Assembly: GCF_000425425.1 (NCBI RefSeq)
Contig: NZ_AUDK01000019.1
Coordinates: 1-64,000, forward strand
Reading direction: 5' to 3'
DNA: 64,000 nucleotides
DNA from: Flavobacterium daejeonense DSM 17708
GTDB taxonomy: Bacteria > Bacteroidota > Bacteroidia > Flavobacteriales > Flavobacteriaceae
Shown here: positions 45,111-54,238 of the stretch, in pieces
Layout: every line of letters starts with the position of its first letter
Numbering within the stretch: position 1 is the first letter of the stretch
Program-made: the position numbers and the translations under genes
The notes under the pieces: generated by a model
What the model was told of the DNA's origin: nothing
The model's input: the letters and a program-made list of their open reading frames with translations, nothing else
The model's database searches: none

Positions 45111-46181
45111 ATGATAACCATACTTTTTATTTACCGGAATAAAGACTTAATAAGGGTAAAAAACAGTTTGTTAAGCTTGGAAAATCAAACAGTAAAAAAG
45201 TTTAAGATACTTTTTGTAGATTATGGTTCACAATCGGTTTACAGTCTTGCTTTAAAAGAACTTTTGAAGCAATTTTCAGCTATTCACTATCATTATTCTT
45301 ATGTTGAAAACCAGCCATGGTCACGTGCTAAGGCTATTAATGTGGGCTTACAATTAATTAAGACCCCCTATGTTTTTGTGGCAGATATAGATATGATTTT
45401 TAGAGAAAATTTTATCGAAAAGCTTTATGATTTGGCAAAAGTTAATTTATCGACTTATTTTAAGGTTGGGTTTTTAAGTAAAGAAACCAAAGTGTTTTCT
45501 GGAAATTTTGATACTATTCCTGTAGCTTTTTCAAGTGGAGTTGGAGCTCAGGGTTTGTCTCTTTTCTGTATGGAAGCTTTACATAAAATAAATGGATTTG
45601 ATGAATTCTATCATTTTTGGGGTGCTGAAGACACCGATATTCATGTTCGCTTACAAAATGTGGGCTGTGAAGTATCATTTTATGATGCTGAAATTGTATT
45701 GCTGCATCAATGGCATTCCAGTTACCGAAGCAGTGAGCGTAAAAAATTAACGACTGATTTGCAACTCTCAGGAGTGGTGCAGTTGAATCATCAACATCTA
45801 AAAGATACCATCGCTCAAAAAAGAACGAAAGTAAATGATGATGAGTGGGGTGTTTCTATTTCAAAGAAGCAATATGAAGCATTGCAAAAACCTGACAGGC
45901 AAATAATAATAACAAATCGGAAACCGGAAATCGATCATTTTTTATTTTATACTCTAAAACAAAAAACACCGCTGATTACAGAATATCTATTTCAATTGGA
46001 TATAGAAGAGGGGACTTTAAAACAAAAAATAAAAAAAATACTCCGTAAAAAGGTTCCGCAATACTATACTCTTAAAGAAATTAATGACTTTATTTTAGTA
46101 CATTTAATTAGTAATCCGGCACTAAAAAACTACCGCTATCAGGTTGCTCCTGATATGAAAAGTATATCTTTGATTCTTTAA
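45111..46181 (+). CDS. glycosyltransferase with GT2/GT7C-like domains
   Basis: A 356-aa transferase. Seen: N-terminal TILFIYRNKDLIRVKNSLLSLENQTVKKFKILFVDYGSQS, VADIDMIFRENFIEKLY (DxD-like DID), and INGFDEFYHFWGAEDTDIHVRLQ, the galactosyltransferase C-terminal (Glyco_transf_7C) motif. A C-terminal ~110-residue basic part has no recognised domain. Acts in the capsule/O-chain assembly line by context; sugar unknown. Confidence 0.85.
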   Translation: MITILFIYRNKDLIRVKNSLLSLENQTVKKFKILFVDYGSQSVYSLALKELLKQFSAIHYHYSYVENQPWSRAKAINVGLQLIKTPYVFVADIDMIFRENFIEKLYDLAKVNLSTYFKVGFLSKETKVFSGNFDTIPVAFSSGVGAQGLSLFCMEALHKINGFDEFYHFWGAEDTDIHVRLQNVGCEVSFYDAEIVLLHQWHSSYRSSERKKLTTDLQLSGVVQLNHQHLKDTIAQKRTKVNDDEWGVSISKKQYEALQKPDRQIIITNRKPEIDHFLFYTLKQKTPLITEYLFQLDIEEGTLKQKIKKILRKKVPQYYTLKEINDFILVHLISNPALKNYRYQVAPDMKSISLIL

Positions 46182-46193
46182 AAATTGTAATTC

Positions 46194-47285
46194 ATGACCA
46201 AAGTAATCCTTATATCGCAAGTTCCGCTACCGTATGAAAAAATAGGGAGTTGGACTACTCTTTATAAAAATTACTTACAACAAGATCATCAAATAGATTT
46301 TATAGTTTGTGAACAACCGGAATACCAATTTCCAGATGTAAATTACAGTCTTGTAGCAACAGATTTTTTGACAAAAGTTCAAAAAAAGATAGCTAAAAAT
46401 CCTTATATAGGTTACTTTAAAGCCTTAGCAAAAATCATAAAACCAGGTGAAAAGTATATTATTCAGATAGTAGATAATTTCGGAATTGTAAAACCTTTAC
46501 AGGATTTCCTGTTTTCTAAAAAATGGAGAGAGCATTGTTATTTGCAGTTTTTCTATCATGGTTTTCCGCCTTTTTATGGCAATTTTGAAAGTCGTTATTT
46601 TTTTGAAACCATTGACGAAATGGTATTGTTAACTTTTGATTCTTATTGGGTACACAAAGAACAGTACACGGTTTTGCCTACTCACTTTTCGGTTTTACAT
46701 AACGGCATTGATACACAAAAGTTTTATAAGGTAAGTAGCATCGAAAAAGCAGTGTTGAAAGAGAAATTTGGAGTCAAAGATAAAACAGTTTTTATATGGT
46801 GCTCTCAGGATCGTCCTAAAAAAGGCTTGCATATTATATTGGACGCCTGGAAAAAAGTACATGTACAGAATCCAAATACGGTATTATGGGTAATTGGTTG
46901 TGAACCTAAAAAACCCGCAAAAGCTGTTGAATACTTAGGGAGAATTCCAAATGAAGAATTAGCTCAATATTATCAAACGGCGGATTGTTATTTATTTCCA
47001 ACTTTATGGCATGAAGGTTTTGGTTTAAGTCTCATTGAAGCCTTGCATTGTGGTTGTTATTGTATTGCTTCGGCTTTAGGAGGTGTCCCGGAAGTGTTAC
47101 AGTATGGTAAATTGGGTAAGTTAATAGAAAAACCTCATTTTGTCGAAGAATGGGAAAAGGCTGTAACTAATTTTTTAGAAAGGGAAATTGTAATTCCTGA
47201 TGCTCCAAAAGATTTATATACAGCTGAAAATTGGAGCAATGACATGAATAAAATCATTGAAAATGCTAAAAGCAGATTAAAATAA
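46194..47285 (+). CDS. glycosyltransferase family 4
   Basis: A 363-aa GT-B transferase. Seen: KVILISQVPLPYEKIGSWTTLYKNYL, SVLHNGIDTQKFY (domain hinge), FIWCSQDRPKKGLHIILDAWKKV, and HEGFGLSLIEALHCGCYCIASALGGVPEVL containing the E-x7-E donor motif. It ends directly before neuA with no gap, so it is translated together with the sialic acid genes and is one candidate for a step near the nonulosonic acid. Confidence 0.9.
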   Translation: MTKVILISQVPLPYEKIGSWTTLYKNYLQQDHQIDFIVCEQPEYQFPDVNYSLVATDFLTKVQKKIAKNPYIGYFKALAKIIKPGEKYIIQIVDNFGIVKPLQDFLFSKKWREHCYLQFFYHGFPPFYGNFESRYFFETIDEMVLLTFDSYWVHKEQYTVLPTHFSVLHNGIDTQKFYKVSSIEKAVLKEKFGVKDKTVFIWCSQDRPKKGLHIILDAWKKVHVQNPNTVLWVIGCEPKKPAKAVEYLGRIPNEELAQYYQTADCYLFPTLWHEGFGLSLIEALHCGCYCIASALGGVPEVLQYGKLGKLIEKPHFVEEWEKAVTNFLEREIVIPDAPKDLYTAENWSNDMNKIIENAKSRLK

Positions 47286-48197
47286 ATGAAAACCATCGCC
47301 ATCATTCCTGCCCGGGGCGGTTCCAAACGCTTAGCCGGAAAAAATACGCTGCTTTTAGGAGGTATTCCTTTGTTAGTGCATTCTATTCAATATGCTCAGG
47401 CAAACCAGGAAATCATTGATGCCATTTATGTTTCCACGGATCATGTAGAAATTAAAAAAATAGCCCTTCAATACGGTGCTAAAGTTATCGATCGTCCGGA
47501 ACATTTGAGCGGGGATTTGGAGCCTACTGTTTCAGCTCTAAAACATGTACTTCAATCTGTAAAAGATGAAGTTGAAAACGTGATTATATTACAACCTACC
47601 AATCCACTTCGACCTACCAATTTACTAAGAGAAGCTTTTGAAGAGTATCAAAAGGAAAATTACGACAGCCTCTTTACAGTTTCCCGAAACTATCAGAAAT
47701 TCGGAAAAATAGCCAACAATAAATTTATTCCTTTTAATTATACCATTGGGCAGAGAAGCCAGGATTTAGAACCACTCTATTTTGAAAACGGATTGCTATA
47801 TATTACTAAGGCCGCAGCCATCATGGAAAATAAAATCATAACCGAAAATGCCTTCCCTTTGCTGGTAAATCATATTTTTGCCAATATCGATATCGACATG
47901 CAGGAGGATTTAGACTACGCCGAATACCTGTACAGTAGCAATGGCAATGACAATGACAATGACAATAGCAATGGCAATAACAATAGCAATGGCAATAACA
48001 ATAGCAATGGCAATGACAATAGCAATGGCAATGACAATAGCAATGGCAATGACAATAACAATAGCAATAGCAATGGCAATAACAATAGCAATAGCAATAG
48101 CAATGACAATAACAATAGCAATAGCAATAGCAATAGCAATGGCAATAAAAATAGCAATGACAATAACGGACAACCGATAACCCACAACCCAAAATGA
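47286..48197 (+). CDS. neuA: CMP-N-acylneuraminate cytidylyltransferase with repeat tail
   Basis: A 303-aa protein. Residues 1-218 are a full-length NeuA core that activates a nonulosonic acid with [16 protein letters not shown] (8-20), [17 protein letters not shown] and [18 protein letters not shown] at the end. Residues 219-294 are 38 dipeptides N-G/D/S/N/K encoded by a hexanucleotide array. The last nine residues are encoded by a heptamer-type intergenic repeat, so the coding frame has been extended through two repeat tracts. Usual NeuA length (about 220-230 aa) means the tail is dispensable for the fold. The stop overlaps the neuB start (ATGA), which keeps translational coupling. Substrate may be Neu5Ac or a legionaminic-type acid. 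Confidence 0.9.
   Translation: MKTIAIIPARGGSKRLAGKNTLLLGGIPLLVHSIQYAQANQEIIDAIYVSTDHVEIKKIALQYGAKVIDRPEHLSGDLEPTVSALKHVLQSVKDEVENVIILQPTNPLRPTNLLREAFEEYQKENYDSLFTVSRNYQKFGKIANNKFIPFNYTIGQRSQDLEPLYFENGLLYITKAAAIMENKIITENAFPLLVNHIFANIDIDMQEDLDYAEYLYSSNGNDNDNDNSNGNNNSNGNNNSNGNDNSNGNDNSNGNDNNNSNSNGNNNSNSNSNDNNNSNSNSNSNGNKNSNDNNGQPITHNPK
47940..48167 (+). repeat. in-frame hexanucleotide array (AATRRC)38
   Basis: Thirty-eight tandem 6-bp units, nearly all AATAGC, AATGGC, AATGAC or AATAAC. Because the period is a multiple of three, unit gain or loss changes tail length but not frame. Higher-order repetition (AATAGC-AATGGC-AATGAC blocks) points to slippage and unequal duplication. Confidence 0.95.
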
Positions 48198-49234
48198 ACC
48201 CATACATAGAAATTGCAGGAAGAAAAATAGGCCTCGATTATCCGCCATTAGTGATTGCCGAAATCGGTATCAATCATGAAGGTTCTTTGCAAGTCGCCAA
48301 AGAAATGGTGGATGCAGCATACAGAGCAGGTGTTGAGGTGGTCAAACATCAAACGCATATTGTTGAGGACGAAATGAGCGGAGCTGCCAAAAAAGTAATT
48401 CCCGGTAATGCCGATATTTCCATTTATGAAATCATGGAACGTTGTTCGCTCAATGAAGTAGAGGAATTAGAATTGAAAAACTATGTGGAAAGCAGAGGCA
48501 TGATTTTTATATCGACCCCCTTTTCGCGTGCCGCTGCTGACAGATTAGAGCAATTTAATGTGCCGGCTTATAAAATTGGTTCCGGCGAATGCAATAATTA
48601 TCCCTTACTGGAGCATATTGCTTCTTTTGGCAAGCCGGTAATTTTGAGTACCGGAATGAACACCATTGAAAGTGTACAAAAAGCAGTGGCCATTTTTGAT
48701 AAATACAATGTTCCTGTAGCCTTGTTGCATACGACCAATTTGTACCCAACACCAATTCATTTAGTGCGTTTGGGAGCTATGACACAATTACATGAAGCTT
48801 TTCCGAACAAGGTTTTTGGATTATCTGATCATACCTTAAACAATAATGCCTGTTTAGGAGCGGTAGCCTTGGGAGCAAGCATTCTGGAACGTCACTTTAC
48901 AGATCACATGCATCGTACAGGACCGGATATTATTTGCAGTATGGATGAAAAAACAACATCAGAATTAATTATTGCCTCTAATGAAATCTGGCAAATGCGC
49001 GGTGGAACCAAAGAACCCGCCAAAGAAGAGCAGGTAACTATCGATTTCGCTTTTGCTACAGTGTGTACAATAGCAGCAATCAAAAAAGGGGAAAAACTAT
49101 CCAAAGAAAATATCTGGGTCAAACGCCCCGGAACCGGAAAGATTCTCGCAGAACATTTTAATGATTTAATTGGAAAAACAGCAACCAGAGATATTGAAAA
49201 TGATGAACAGCTTTGTTTGGAGGATGTTTGTTGA
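48194..49234 (+). CDS. neuB: N-acetylneuraminate synthase (or legionaminate-type synthase)
   Basis: A 346-aa NeuB enzyme condensing a hexosamine with phosphoenolpyruvate to a nine-carbon acid. Seen: [13 protein letters not shown] (19-31), the barrel residues in VVKHQTH (49-55), [31 protein letters not shown], and a C-terminal SAF (antifreeze-like) domain from about 285 ([20 protein letters not shown]). Its length equals that of E. coli NeuB. The neighbouring NeuC-type epimerase supports a Neu5Ac-like or Leg-like pathway. It overlaps neuA by 4 bp. The GIY-YIG cassette separates it from neuC. Confidence 0.92.
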   Translation: MNPYIEIAGRKIGLDYPPLVIAEIGINHEGSLQVAKEMVDAAYRAGVEVVKHQTHIVEDEMSGAAKKVIPGNADISIYEIMERCSLNEVEELELKNYVESRGMIFISTPFSRAAADRLEQFNVPAYKIGSGECNNYPLLEHIASFGKPVILSTGMNTIESVQKAVAIFDKYNVPVALLHTTNLYPTPIHLVRLGAMTQLHEAFPNKVFGLSDHTLNNNACLGAVALGASILERHFTDHMHRTGPDIICSMDEKTTSELIIASNEIWQMRGGTKEPAKEEQVTIDFAFATVCTIAAIKKGEKLSKENIWVKRPGTGKILAEHFNDLIGKTATRDIENDEQLCLEDVC

Positions 49235-49272
49235 GTAGGTGTCGGCAGCTCTCGATCTGACAAAGTTGATAA

Positions 49273-49417
49273 TTTTTTGAGAGTCAAATCGTGTGTCAGG
49301 TCGAGCGCAGTCGAGACCCCTATATAAAAGAGTTGTCATATTTGTTCTCGCAATAAGTTAATTTTGCTTACTCGATTATAATTGAACTGTCAAATCGAGC
49401 GGAGTCGAGATTTAAAA
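49273..49417. repeat. left direct repeat of GIY-YIG cassette
   Basis: About 145 bp from TTTTTTGAGAGTCAAATC to AGTCGAGATTTAAAA, containing GTCGAGCGCAGTCGAGACC and CAAATCGAGCGGAGTCGAG. It recurs at 49861-50014 with substitutions and a small indel. The left gap (49235-49426) has no other content. Confidence 0.85.
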
Positions 49418-49426
49418 TGAATACAG

Positions 49427-49747
49427 ATGAAATTTTATTTTGTATATATATTGAAGTGCAAGGACGAATCTTTATATGTCGGAATCACATCTGATCTTGA
49501 AAGAAGAATAATGGAACACAATGCGGGGAAATATCCGGAGGCTTATACACATTCTCGAAGACCAGTTGAGTTAGTTTTTTATCAGGACTTTACAGATCCC
49601 AATCAAGCCATTACTTTTGAGAAGAGAATAAAAAAATGGAGTCGAGCCAAAAAACAATGTTTAATAGATGAGAATTTTGATAAATTACAGAGTTTGGCTG
49701 AATGTAGAAATGCCACACATCATAAATACAAGCCAGATGAAGAATAA
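49427..49747 (+). CDS. GIY-YIG nuclease family protein
   Basis: A 106-aa single-domain protein of the YhbQ-like GIY-YIG group. Seen: VYILKC (6-11) and YVGIT (17-21), the GIY and YIG strands in the usual VYI/YVG form; LERRIMEHNAG (24-34) with the catalytic arginine; VFYQDF and AITFEKRIKKWSRAKK with the catalytic glutamate. Family knowledge: metal-dependent DNA endonuclease fold; the role of these stand-alone proteins is largely unknown. It lies between neuB and neuC and is enclosed by about 145-bp direct repeats and by TCGAGCGCAGTCGAG elements in both orientations. It is a cassette gene, not a sugar gene. ATG 49427 chosen; an ATG 10 bp upstream is out of frame. Confidence 0.9.
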   Translation: MKFYFVYILKCKDESLYVGITSDLERRIMEHNAGKYPEAYTHSRRPVELVFYQDFTDPNQAITFEKRIKKWSRAKKQCLIDENFDKLQSLAECRNATHHKYKPDEE

Positions 49748-49750
49748 AAT

Positions 49751-49829
49751 GCGTCTCGACTGCGCTCGACGTCCAAATGTTGATAATTTATTAGATAAGA
49801 AATAAAGGCGTCTCGACTGCGCTCGACGT
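49751..49829. repeat. inverted TCGAGCGCAGTCGAG elements
   Basis: GCGTCTCGACTGCGCTCGACG occurs at 49751-49771 (first copy) and again at 49808-49829, in the opposite orientation to the copies in the flanking direct repeats. The first lies 4 bp after the GIY-YIG stop codon. Confidence 0.85.
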
Positions 49830-49860
49830 GACAGAGCATTAGTTCTAATTTAAACATATT

Positions 49861-50014
49861 TTTTTTGAGAGTCAAATCGGGTGTCAGGTCGAGCACAGTC
49901 GAGACCCCTATTTAAAAAGAAAACTTTAATAATTGAAATAGTTTTTAAGAGTTAATTTTGCTTTATCGAGCGCAGTCGAGCTGTCAAATCGAGCGCAGTC
50001 GAGATTCTTAAAAA
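49861..50014. repeat. right direct repeat of GIY-YIG cassette
   Basis: Direct repeat of 49273-49417, with the same order of GAGAGTCAAATCG, GTCAGGTCGAGC, AGTTAATTTTGCTT and CTGTCAAATCGAGC blocks. It ends 27 bp before the neuC start codon. Confidence 0.85.
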
Positions 50015-50041
50015 TCAAATTACCCAAGGAAACCCATACGA

Positions 50042-51163
50042 ATGAAAAAAATAGTATTTCTTACCGGAACCCGTGCTGATTTTGGAAAAATAAAATCCTT
50101 AATTACTATTTTGGAGCAAAACCCTGAATTTGAAGTTCATGTTTTTGTAACCGGTATGCACCTGCAAGAGGAATACGGCTATACACTAATAGAGATTGAA
50201 CGTTGTAAATTTAATAACATACATACGTTTGTAAATTATACTCACGAAACCACGATGGATTTAACACTAGCTAAAACCATTGAAGGTTTTTCGGCCTATT
50301 GCAAAGCCATTCAGCCCAATATGGTTGTGGTACATGGCGATCGGGTAGAAACATTAGCAGGAGCCATAGTAGGTTCCTTAAATAATATTTTAGTAGCCCA
50401 TATTGAAGGTGGCGAAATTTCGGGTACGGTGGACGAATTAATTCGGCATAGCGTTAGTAAACTAAGTCATATTCATTTTGTATCAAATAATCAGGCAGCA
50501 AAGCGATTGATACAAATGGGAGAAATACAGGAAGCTGTATTTATCATCGGTTCTCCGGATATTGATAGTATGTTTTCCAATCAGTTACCGGATTTGCCAA
50601 CTGTCAAAACCTATTACAATATAGATTTTGAGGAATATGCTGTGGTAATGTTTCATCCGGTTACCACAGAGATTATGGAAATGCACCAATATGCACAAAC
50701 CTTTGTGAAGGTACTGTTAGAAGACCATCAAAATTATGTGGTGATTTATCCAAACAATGATTTAGGAAGCCGTTGTATTAGGGATGCTTATAAGGAATTA
50801 AAAACCAATCAGCGATTTAGAGTTTTTCCGTCCTTACGCTTTGAATATTTTTTAACCCTTCTGAAAAACGCCTGTTTTATTATAGGAAACAGCAGTGCCG
50901 GAATCAGAGAAGCTCCTTATTATGGTATCCCAATTATCAATATCGGTACAAGACAGCAAAACAGAGCTGTTCATGCTGATATTATCCATGCCGATTATAC
51001 CGAAAAGAGTATCAAAGAAGCTTTAGCTCAAGTGCAATCCAGTAGAGTAAAAGTGACCAATAGTGATTTCGGACAGGGAAATAGTGATCAATTATTTTTA
51101 GAATGTCTTCAAAAATCGGATATTTGGAAGCTTAATCATCAAAAACAATTTAGAGATAGTTAA
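50042..51163 (+). CDS. neuC: UDP-N-acetylglucosamine 2-epimerase (hydrolysing)
   Basis: A 373-aa epimerase of the NeuC/LegG type, making ManNAc (or the 6-deoxy-diacetamido analogue) for NeuB. Seen: TGTRADFGK (8-16), VVHGDRVETLAGA, HIEGGEISGTVDELIRH, VMFHPVTTE and GNSSAGIREAPYYGIPIINIGTRQQNR. It resembles NeuC/LegG more than the non-hydrolysing WecB, which lacks the DFGK start. One base (TAATG) overlaps the next gene. No neuD is seen. Confidence 0.92.
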   Translation: MKKIVFLTGTRADFGKIKSLITILEQNPEFEVHVFVTGMHLQEEYGYTLIEIERCKFNNIHTFVNYTHETTMDLTLAKTIEGFSAYCKAIQPNMVVVHGDRVETLAGAIVGSLNNILVAHIEGGEISGTVDELIRHSVSKLSHIHFVSNNQAAKRLIQMGEIQEAVFIIGSPDIDSMFSNQLPDLPTVKTYYNIDFEEYAVVMFHPVTTEIMEMHQYAQTFVKVLLEDHQNYVVIYPNNDLGSRCIRDAYKELKTNQRFRVFPSLRFEYFLTLLKNACFIIGNSSAGIREAPYYGIPIINIGTRQQNRAVHADIIHADYTEKSIKEALAQVQSSRVKVTNSDFGQGNSDQLFLECLQKSDIWKLNHQKQFRDS

Positions 51164-52563
51164 TGGCGAACCAAAAAGTATTGATTCTCCTGCCGGACGG
51201 AATAGGGCTTCGAAATTTTGCTTACACTGATTTCTATAAATTGGGTAAGGAAAAAGGCTTCTCTATAATTTATTGGAACAATACCCCTTTTAACTTATCC
51301 GATTTAGGATTCCCGGAAATTAAAATTAATAAGGCAAAAGCAAGTCCGTTAGCAGATATATTTAAAAATGCCCGAAAACATATTGAACTGAATTTAAATA
51401 TTCGGAAAGGAAATGATGAGGTGTACAACAGCTATCGGTTTCCCTTTACTTATAAAACACTTAAATCAGCGGTTAAAAATGTGGCAACTCAGTTTTTAAT
51501 TGCGACACATACTTCTGATAGCGGTTTAGAGCGGATTCGTGAAAATTTAAAAGAAAAGGAACGTAAAACGCATTATTTTCAAGAGTGTTTAGAAACCCTG
51601 AAAAGAGAAAAACCGGCTATTGTTTTATGTACGAATCAACGTCCCATTTTGGCCGTAGCTCCATTGTTGGCAGCACAGGAATTAGGGATTCCCACCGCTA
51701 CTTTTATTTTTTCCTGGGATAATTTACCCAAGGCAACAATGGTTGTGGAGACCGATTATTATATGGTTTGGAGTAATTATATGAAAAAAGAGCTGTTGTA
51801 TTATTATCCCTATATTAAAGAAAGTCAGATTTTGGTTACCGGAACCCCTCAGTTTGAGAGTCATTTTAATACCCATAAAATAGTTTCTAAAGAGCAATTT
51901 TTTGAATGGCATCAATTGAATTCTCAAAAAAAATACATTTGTTACTCAGGAGATGATGTTACAACTTGTCCTGATGATCCACAGTATTTAGATGATGTCG
52001 CAGCAGCAGTACGACTATTAAATCAGGAAGGGGCAGCCTTAGGAATTATATTCAGAAGATGTCCAGTTGATTTTTCGAATCGTTTTGATAATGTTTTGCA
52101 AAAGAATAAAGACATAATCACGCCGATAGCCCCCAAGTGGGAATTAATAGGCGAAGGCTGGAATACGGTTTTGCCTACTCAGGAAGATTTAGATTTACAA
52201 CTCAATACAATCTTTCATTCCGAAATGGTTATAAATTTAGGATCATCTATGGTATTCGATTATGCCGTTCATAAAAAAAGTTGCGCTTTTATAAATTATG
52301 ATGTAAGCAATAAAAAAAATCCATCCTGGTCAGTATCAAAAATATACAACTATGTTCATTTTCGTTCAATGCCTGATAAAAAAAGTGTGATTTGGTTGAG
52401 TTCGGCTGATGAAATAGCAGCTAAAATTAAATCAGGATTAGAAAAATCAGGGGAGATTGTTGCAAATGCTCAAAGATGGTTCCAAATCATAGCCGGTGAA
52501 AATCCCACCCAAGCCTCAGAAAAAATATGGGATGCCATTGATAAGATAGTTAATGAAATTTAA
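51163..52563 (+). CDS. putative GT-B-like glycosyltransferase, unassigned family
   Basis: A 466-aa protein. Seen: LILLPDGIGLRNFAYTDFYKLGKEKGFSIIYWNN at the N-terminus, IPTATFIFSWDNLPKATMVVETDYYMVWSNYM at about 185, LVTGTPQFESHF at the domain border, and FHSEMVINLGSSMVFDYAVHKKSCAFINYD near the C-terminus. The last resembles the CDP-glycerol-transferase/sialyltransferase-like donor region. No exact CAZy family recognised. Its start overlaps neuC, so it may transfer the nonulosonic acid made by neuABC; no other sialyltransferase candidate is in the window. That role is inference from context. Confidence 0.6.
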   Translation: MANQKVLILLPDGIGLRNFAYTDFYKLGKEKGFSIIYWNNTPFNLSDLGFPEIKINKAKASPLADIFKNARKHIELNLNIRKGNDEVYNSYRFPFTYKTLKSAVKNVATQFLIATHTSDSGLERIRENLKEKERKTHYFQECLETLKREKPAIVLCTNQRPILAVAPLLAAQELGIPTATFIFSWDNLPKATMVVETDYYMVWSNYMKKELLYYYPYIKESQILVTGTPQFESHFNTHKIVSKEQFFEWHQLNSQKKYICYSGDDVTTCPDDPQYLDDVAAAVRLLNQEGAALGIIFRRCPVDFSNRFDNVLQKNKDIITPIAPKWELIGEGWNTVLPTQEDLDLQLNTIFHSEMVINLGSSMVFDYAVHKKSCAFINYDVSNKKNPSWSVSKIYNYVHFRSMPDKKSVIWLSSADEIAAKIKSGLEKSGEIVANAQRWFQIIAGENPTQASEKIWDAIDKIVNEI

Positions 52564-52586
52564 TTTAAAATAATGTTTGCTTCTGT

Positions 52587-52660
52587 GTCATCCTGAGCTT
52601 GTCGAAGGATTAAATCTCACATCTCACATCTCACAACTCACAACTCACCATTCACTACTA
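52587..52660. repeat. solo Bro-N-family element and heptamer tract
   Basis: GTCATCCTGAGCTTGTCGAA (52587-52606) is a short relative, in reverse orientation, of the Bro-N cassette repeat. Then ATCTCAC x3, AACTCAC x2 and CATTCAC units run in 7-bp register up to the MBOAT start codon, joining both heptamer classes. Confidence 0.7.
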
Positions 52661-52662
52661 AA

Positions 52663-54096
52663 ATGTTCTTCAACTCCCTAACTTTTGCCATATTCCTCCC
52701 AATAGTTTTTGTGCTATACTGGTTTGTGTTCAATAAAAACAAAACTACGCAGAATACGCTGTTGATTATTGCCAGCTATTATTTCTATTCCTGTTGGGAC
52801 TGGCGGTTTTTGTTTTTGTTGGTTTTTTCCACCTTTTTGGATTATTACACCGGAATCCGGATTGAAAAAAGTCAGAAGGAAAGCGGACGCAAATTCTGGT
52901 TTTGGCTCAGTATCGGAGTCAATCTGGGATTTCTGGGCATGTTCAAATACTATAATTTTTTCACGACTTCTTTTGCAGAATTAGCCAATGGTTTCGGATT
53001 GAAAACTTCACCATTCTTATTGGATGTAGTGTTACCTGTGGGGATTTCTTTTTATACTTTCCATGGATTGTCCTATGTAATTGATATTTATTACAAAAGA
53101 ATCAAAGCCGAATACAACTTTGTCGATTATTCACTTTTTGTGAGTTATTTTCCGCTGTTGGTCGCCGGACCTATCGAACGAGCCACGCATTTATTGCCGG
53201 AAATAAAAGAAAAAAGAAGCTTTAACTTCGAACAGGCCAAGGCCGGAATCTACCAAATGCTATGGGGATTAGTCAAAAAAGTCGTAATTGCCGACACCTG
53301 TGCCACCTATGCCAATGCCATTTTCGACCATTATCCGTCGATGAATTCCGGCTCACTCATTTTGGGAGCCGTTTATTTTGCGTTCCAAATTTACGGAGAC
53401 TTCTCCGGCTATTCCGATATGGCTTTGGGGATGTCTAAATTATTCGGATTAGAGTTGTTGCGAAATTTCAACTATCCCTATTTCTCCAGAGACATTGCCG
53501 AATTCTGGCGTCGTTGGCACATTTCTCTTTCTTCCTGGTTTCGTGATTATTTGTACATTCCCCTCGGAGGCAGCAAAGGCGGAATGTGGATGAAAATTCG
53601 AAATACCTTTATCATCTTTTTGGTAAGCGGATTTTGGCATGGCGCCAATTGGACCTATGTTGTTTGGGGATTTATCAATGCTTTGTATTTCCTGCCCTTG
53701 TTATTGCGAAAGTCCAATCGTAATAATATCGATACGGTAGTTTTAGACAAAAGTTGGAATTCCGTAAAAGTAGTAGCCAACATCCTGCTCACTTTTGCGC
53801 TGAGCTGCCTGGCCTGGGTATTTTTCAGAGCCAGTACCATTACCGATGCTTTTTTATATTTGAAAAAAATGTTCACCAACGGAGTTTTTGCCTCCCAATA
53901 TTTAGCTAACGAACGCTACAATTACGAATTACTATTGATGCTATTGGCTTTTGTAGCCGTCGAATGGAACCATCGCACTAAAGAAGAACCCATTTCCGGC
54001 AAATACCAAACTGTAAAATTAGCACTTTGCCTAACGTCAATTATAGCTCTAGGGACTTATTCTGATTATAAGGAATTTATTTATTTTCAGTTTTAA
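52663..54096 (+). CDS. MBOAT family O-acyltransferase (AlgI/DltB-like)
   Basis: A 477-aa polytopic membrane protein that transfers an acyl, usually acetyl, group across the inner membrane to a polysaccharide. Seen: N-terminal FFNSLTFAIFLPIVFVLYW, the LPVGISFYTFHGLSYVID segment (124-141), WRRWHISLSSWFRDYLYIPLGG (282-303) and the catalytic histidine in SGFWHGANWTY (His326). Length is standard for AlgI-type proteins. The SGNH-like protein at 55036 is its likely partner, but a DUF559 cassette lies between. Confidence 0.9.
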   Translation: MFFNSLTFAIFLPIVFVLYWFVFNKNKTTQNTLLIIASYYFYSCWDWRFLFLLVFSTFLDYYTGIRIEKSQKESGRKFWFWLSIGVNLGFLGMFKYYNFFTTSFAELANGFGLKTSPFLLDVVLPVGISFYTFHGLSYVIDIYYKRIKAEYNFVDYSLFVSYFPLLVAGPIERATHLLPEIKEKRSFNFEQAKAGIYQMLWGLVKKVVIADTCATYANAIFDHYPSMNSGSLILGAVYFAFQIYGDFSGYSDMALGMSKLFGLELLRNFNYPYFSRDIAEFWRRWHISLSSWFRDYLYIPLGGSKGGMWMKIRNTFIIFLVSGFWHGANWTYVVWGFINALYFLPLLLRKSNRNNIDTVVLDKSWNSVKVVANILLTFALSCLAWVFFRASTITDAFLYLKKMFTNGVFASQYLANERYNYELLLMLLAFVAVEWNHRTKEEPISGKYQTVKLALCLTSIIALGTYSDYKEFIYFQF

Positions 54097-54104
54097 TGGT
54101 TTTA

Positions 54105-54211
54105 ATTTTCGTTTTCCCCAACCCTAAAGGGAGCCGGAAATTCAAAGCGTTCATGATTAATAATAAAGTCCTAATTTCTTTTCCCCTTTAGGGCTGGGGT
54201 AGAAAAGAAAT
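54105..54211. repeat. CCCTAAAGGG repeat (family D), left copy
   Basis: From TTTTCGTTTTCCCCAACCC through GAGCCGGAAATTC, GCGTTCATGATTAATAATAA to CCCCTTTAGGGCTGGGG, ending 27 bp before the DUF559 start codon. Same family as 34197-34375. Confidence 0.85.
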
Positions 54212-54238
54212 TATTATATAATTTTAAAATATATTCTT

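Noticed and set aside
47836..48248. Several ORFs on both strands across the hexanucleotide array
   Set aside because: The 6-bp period keeps all frames open; the neuA frame has a real enzyme upstream and explains the region.
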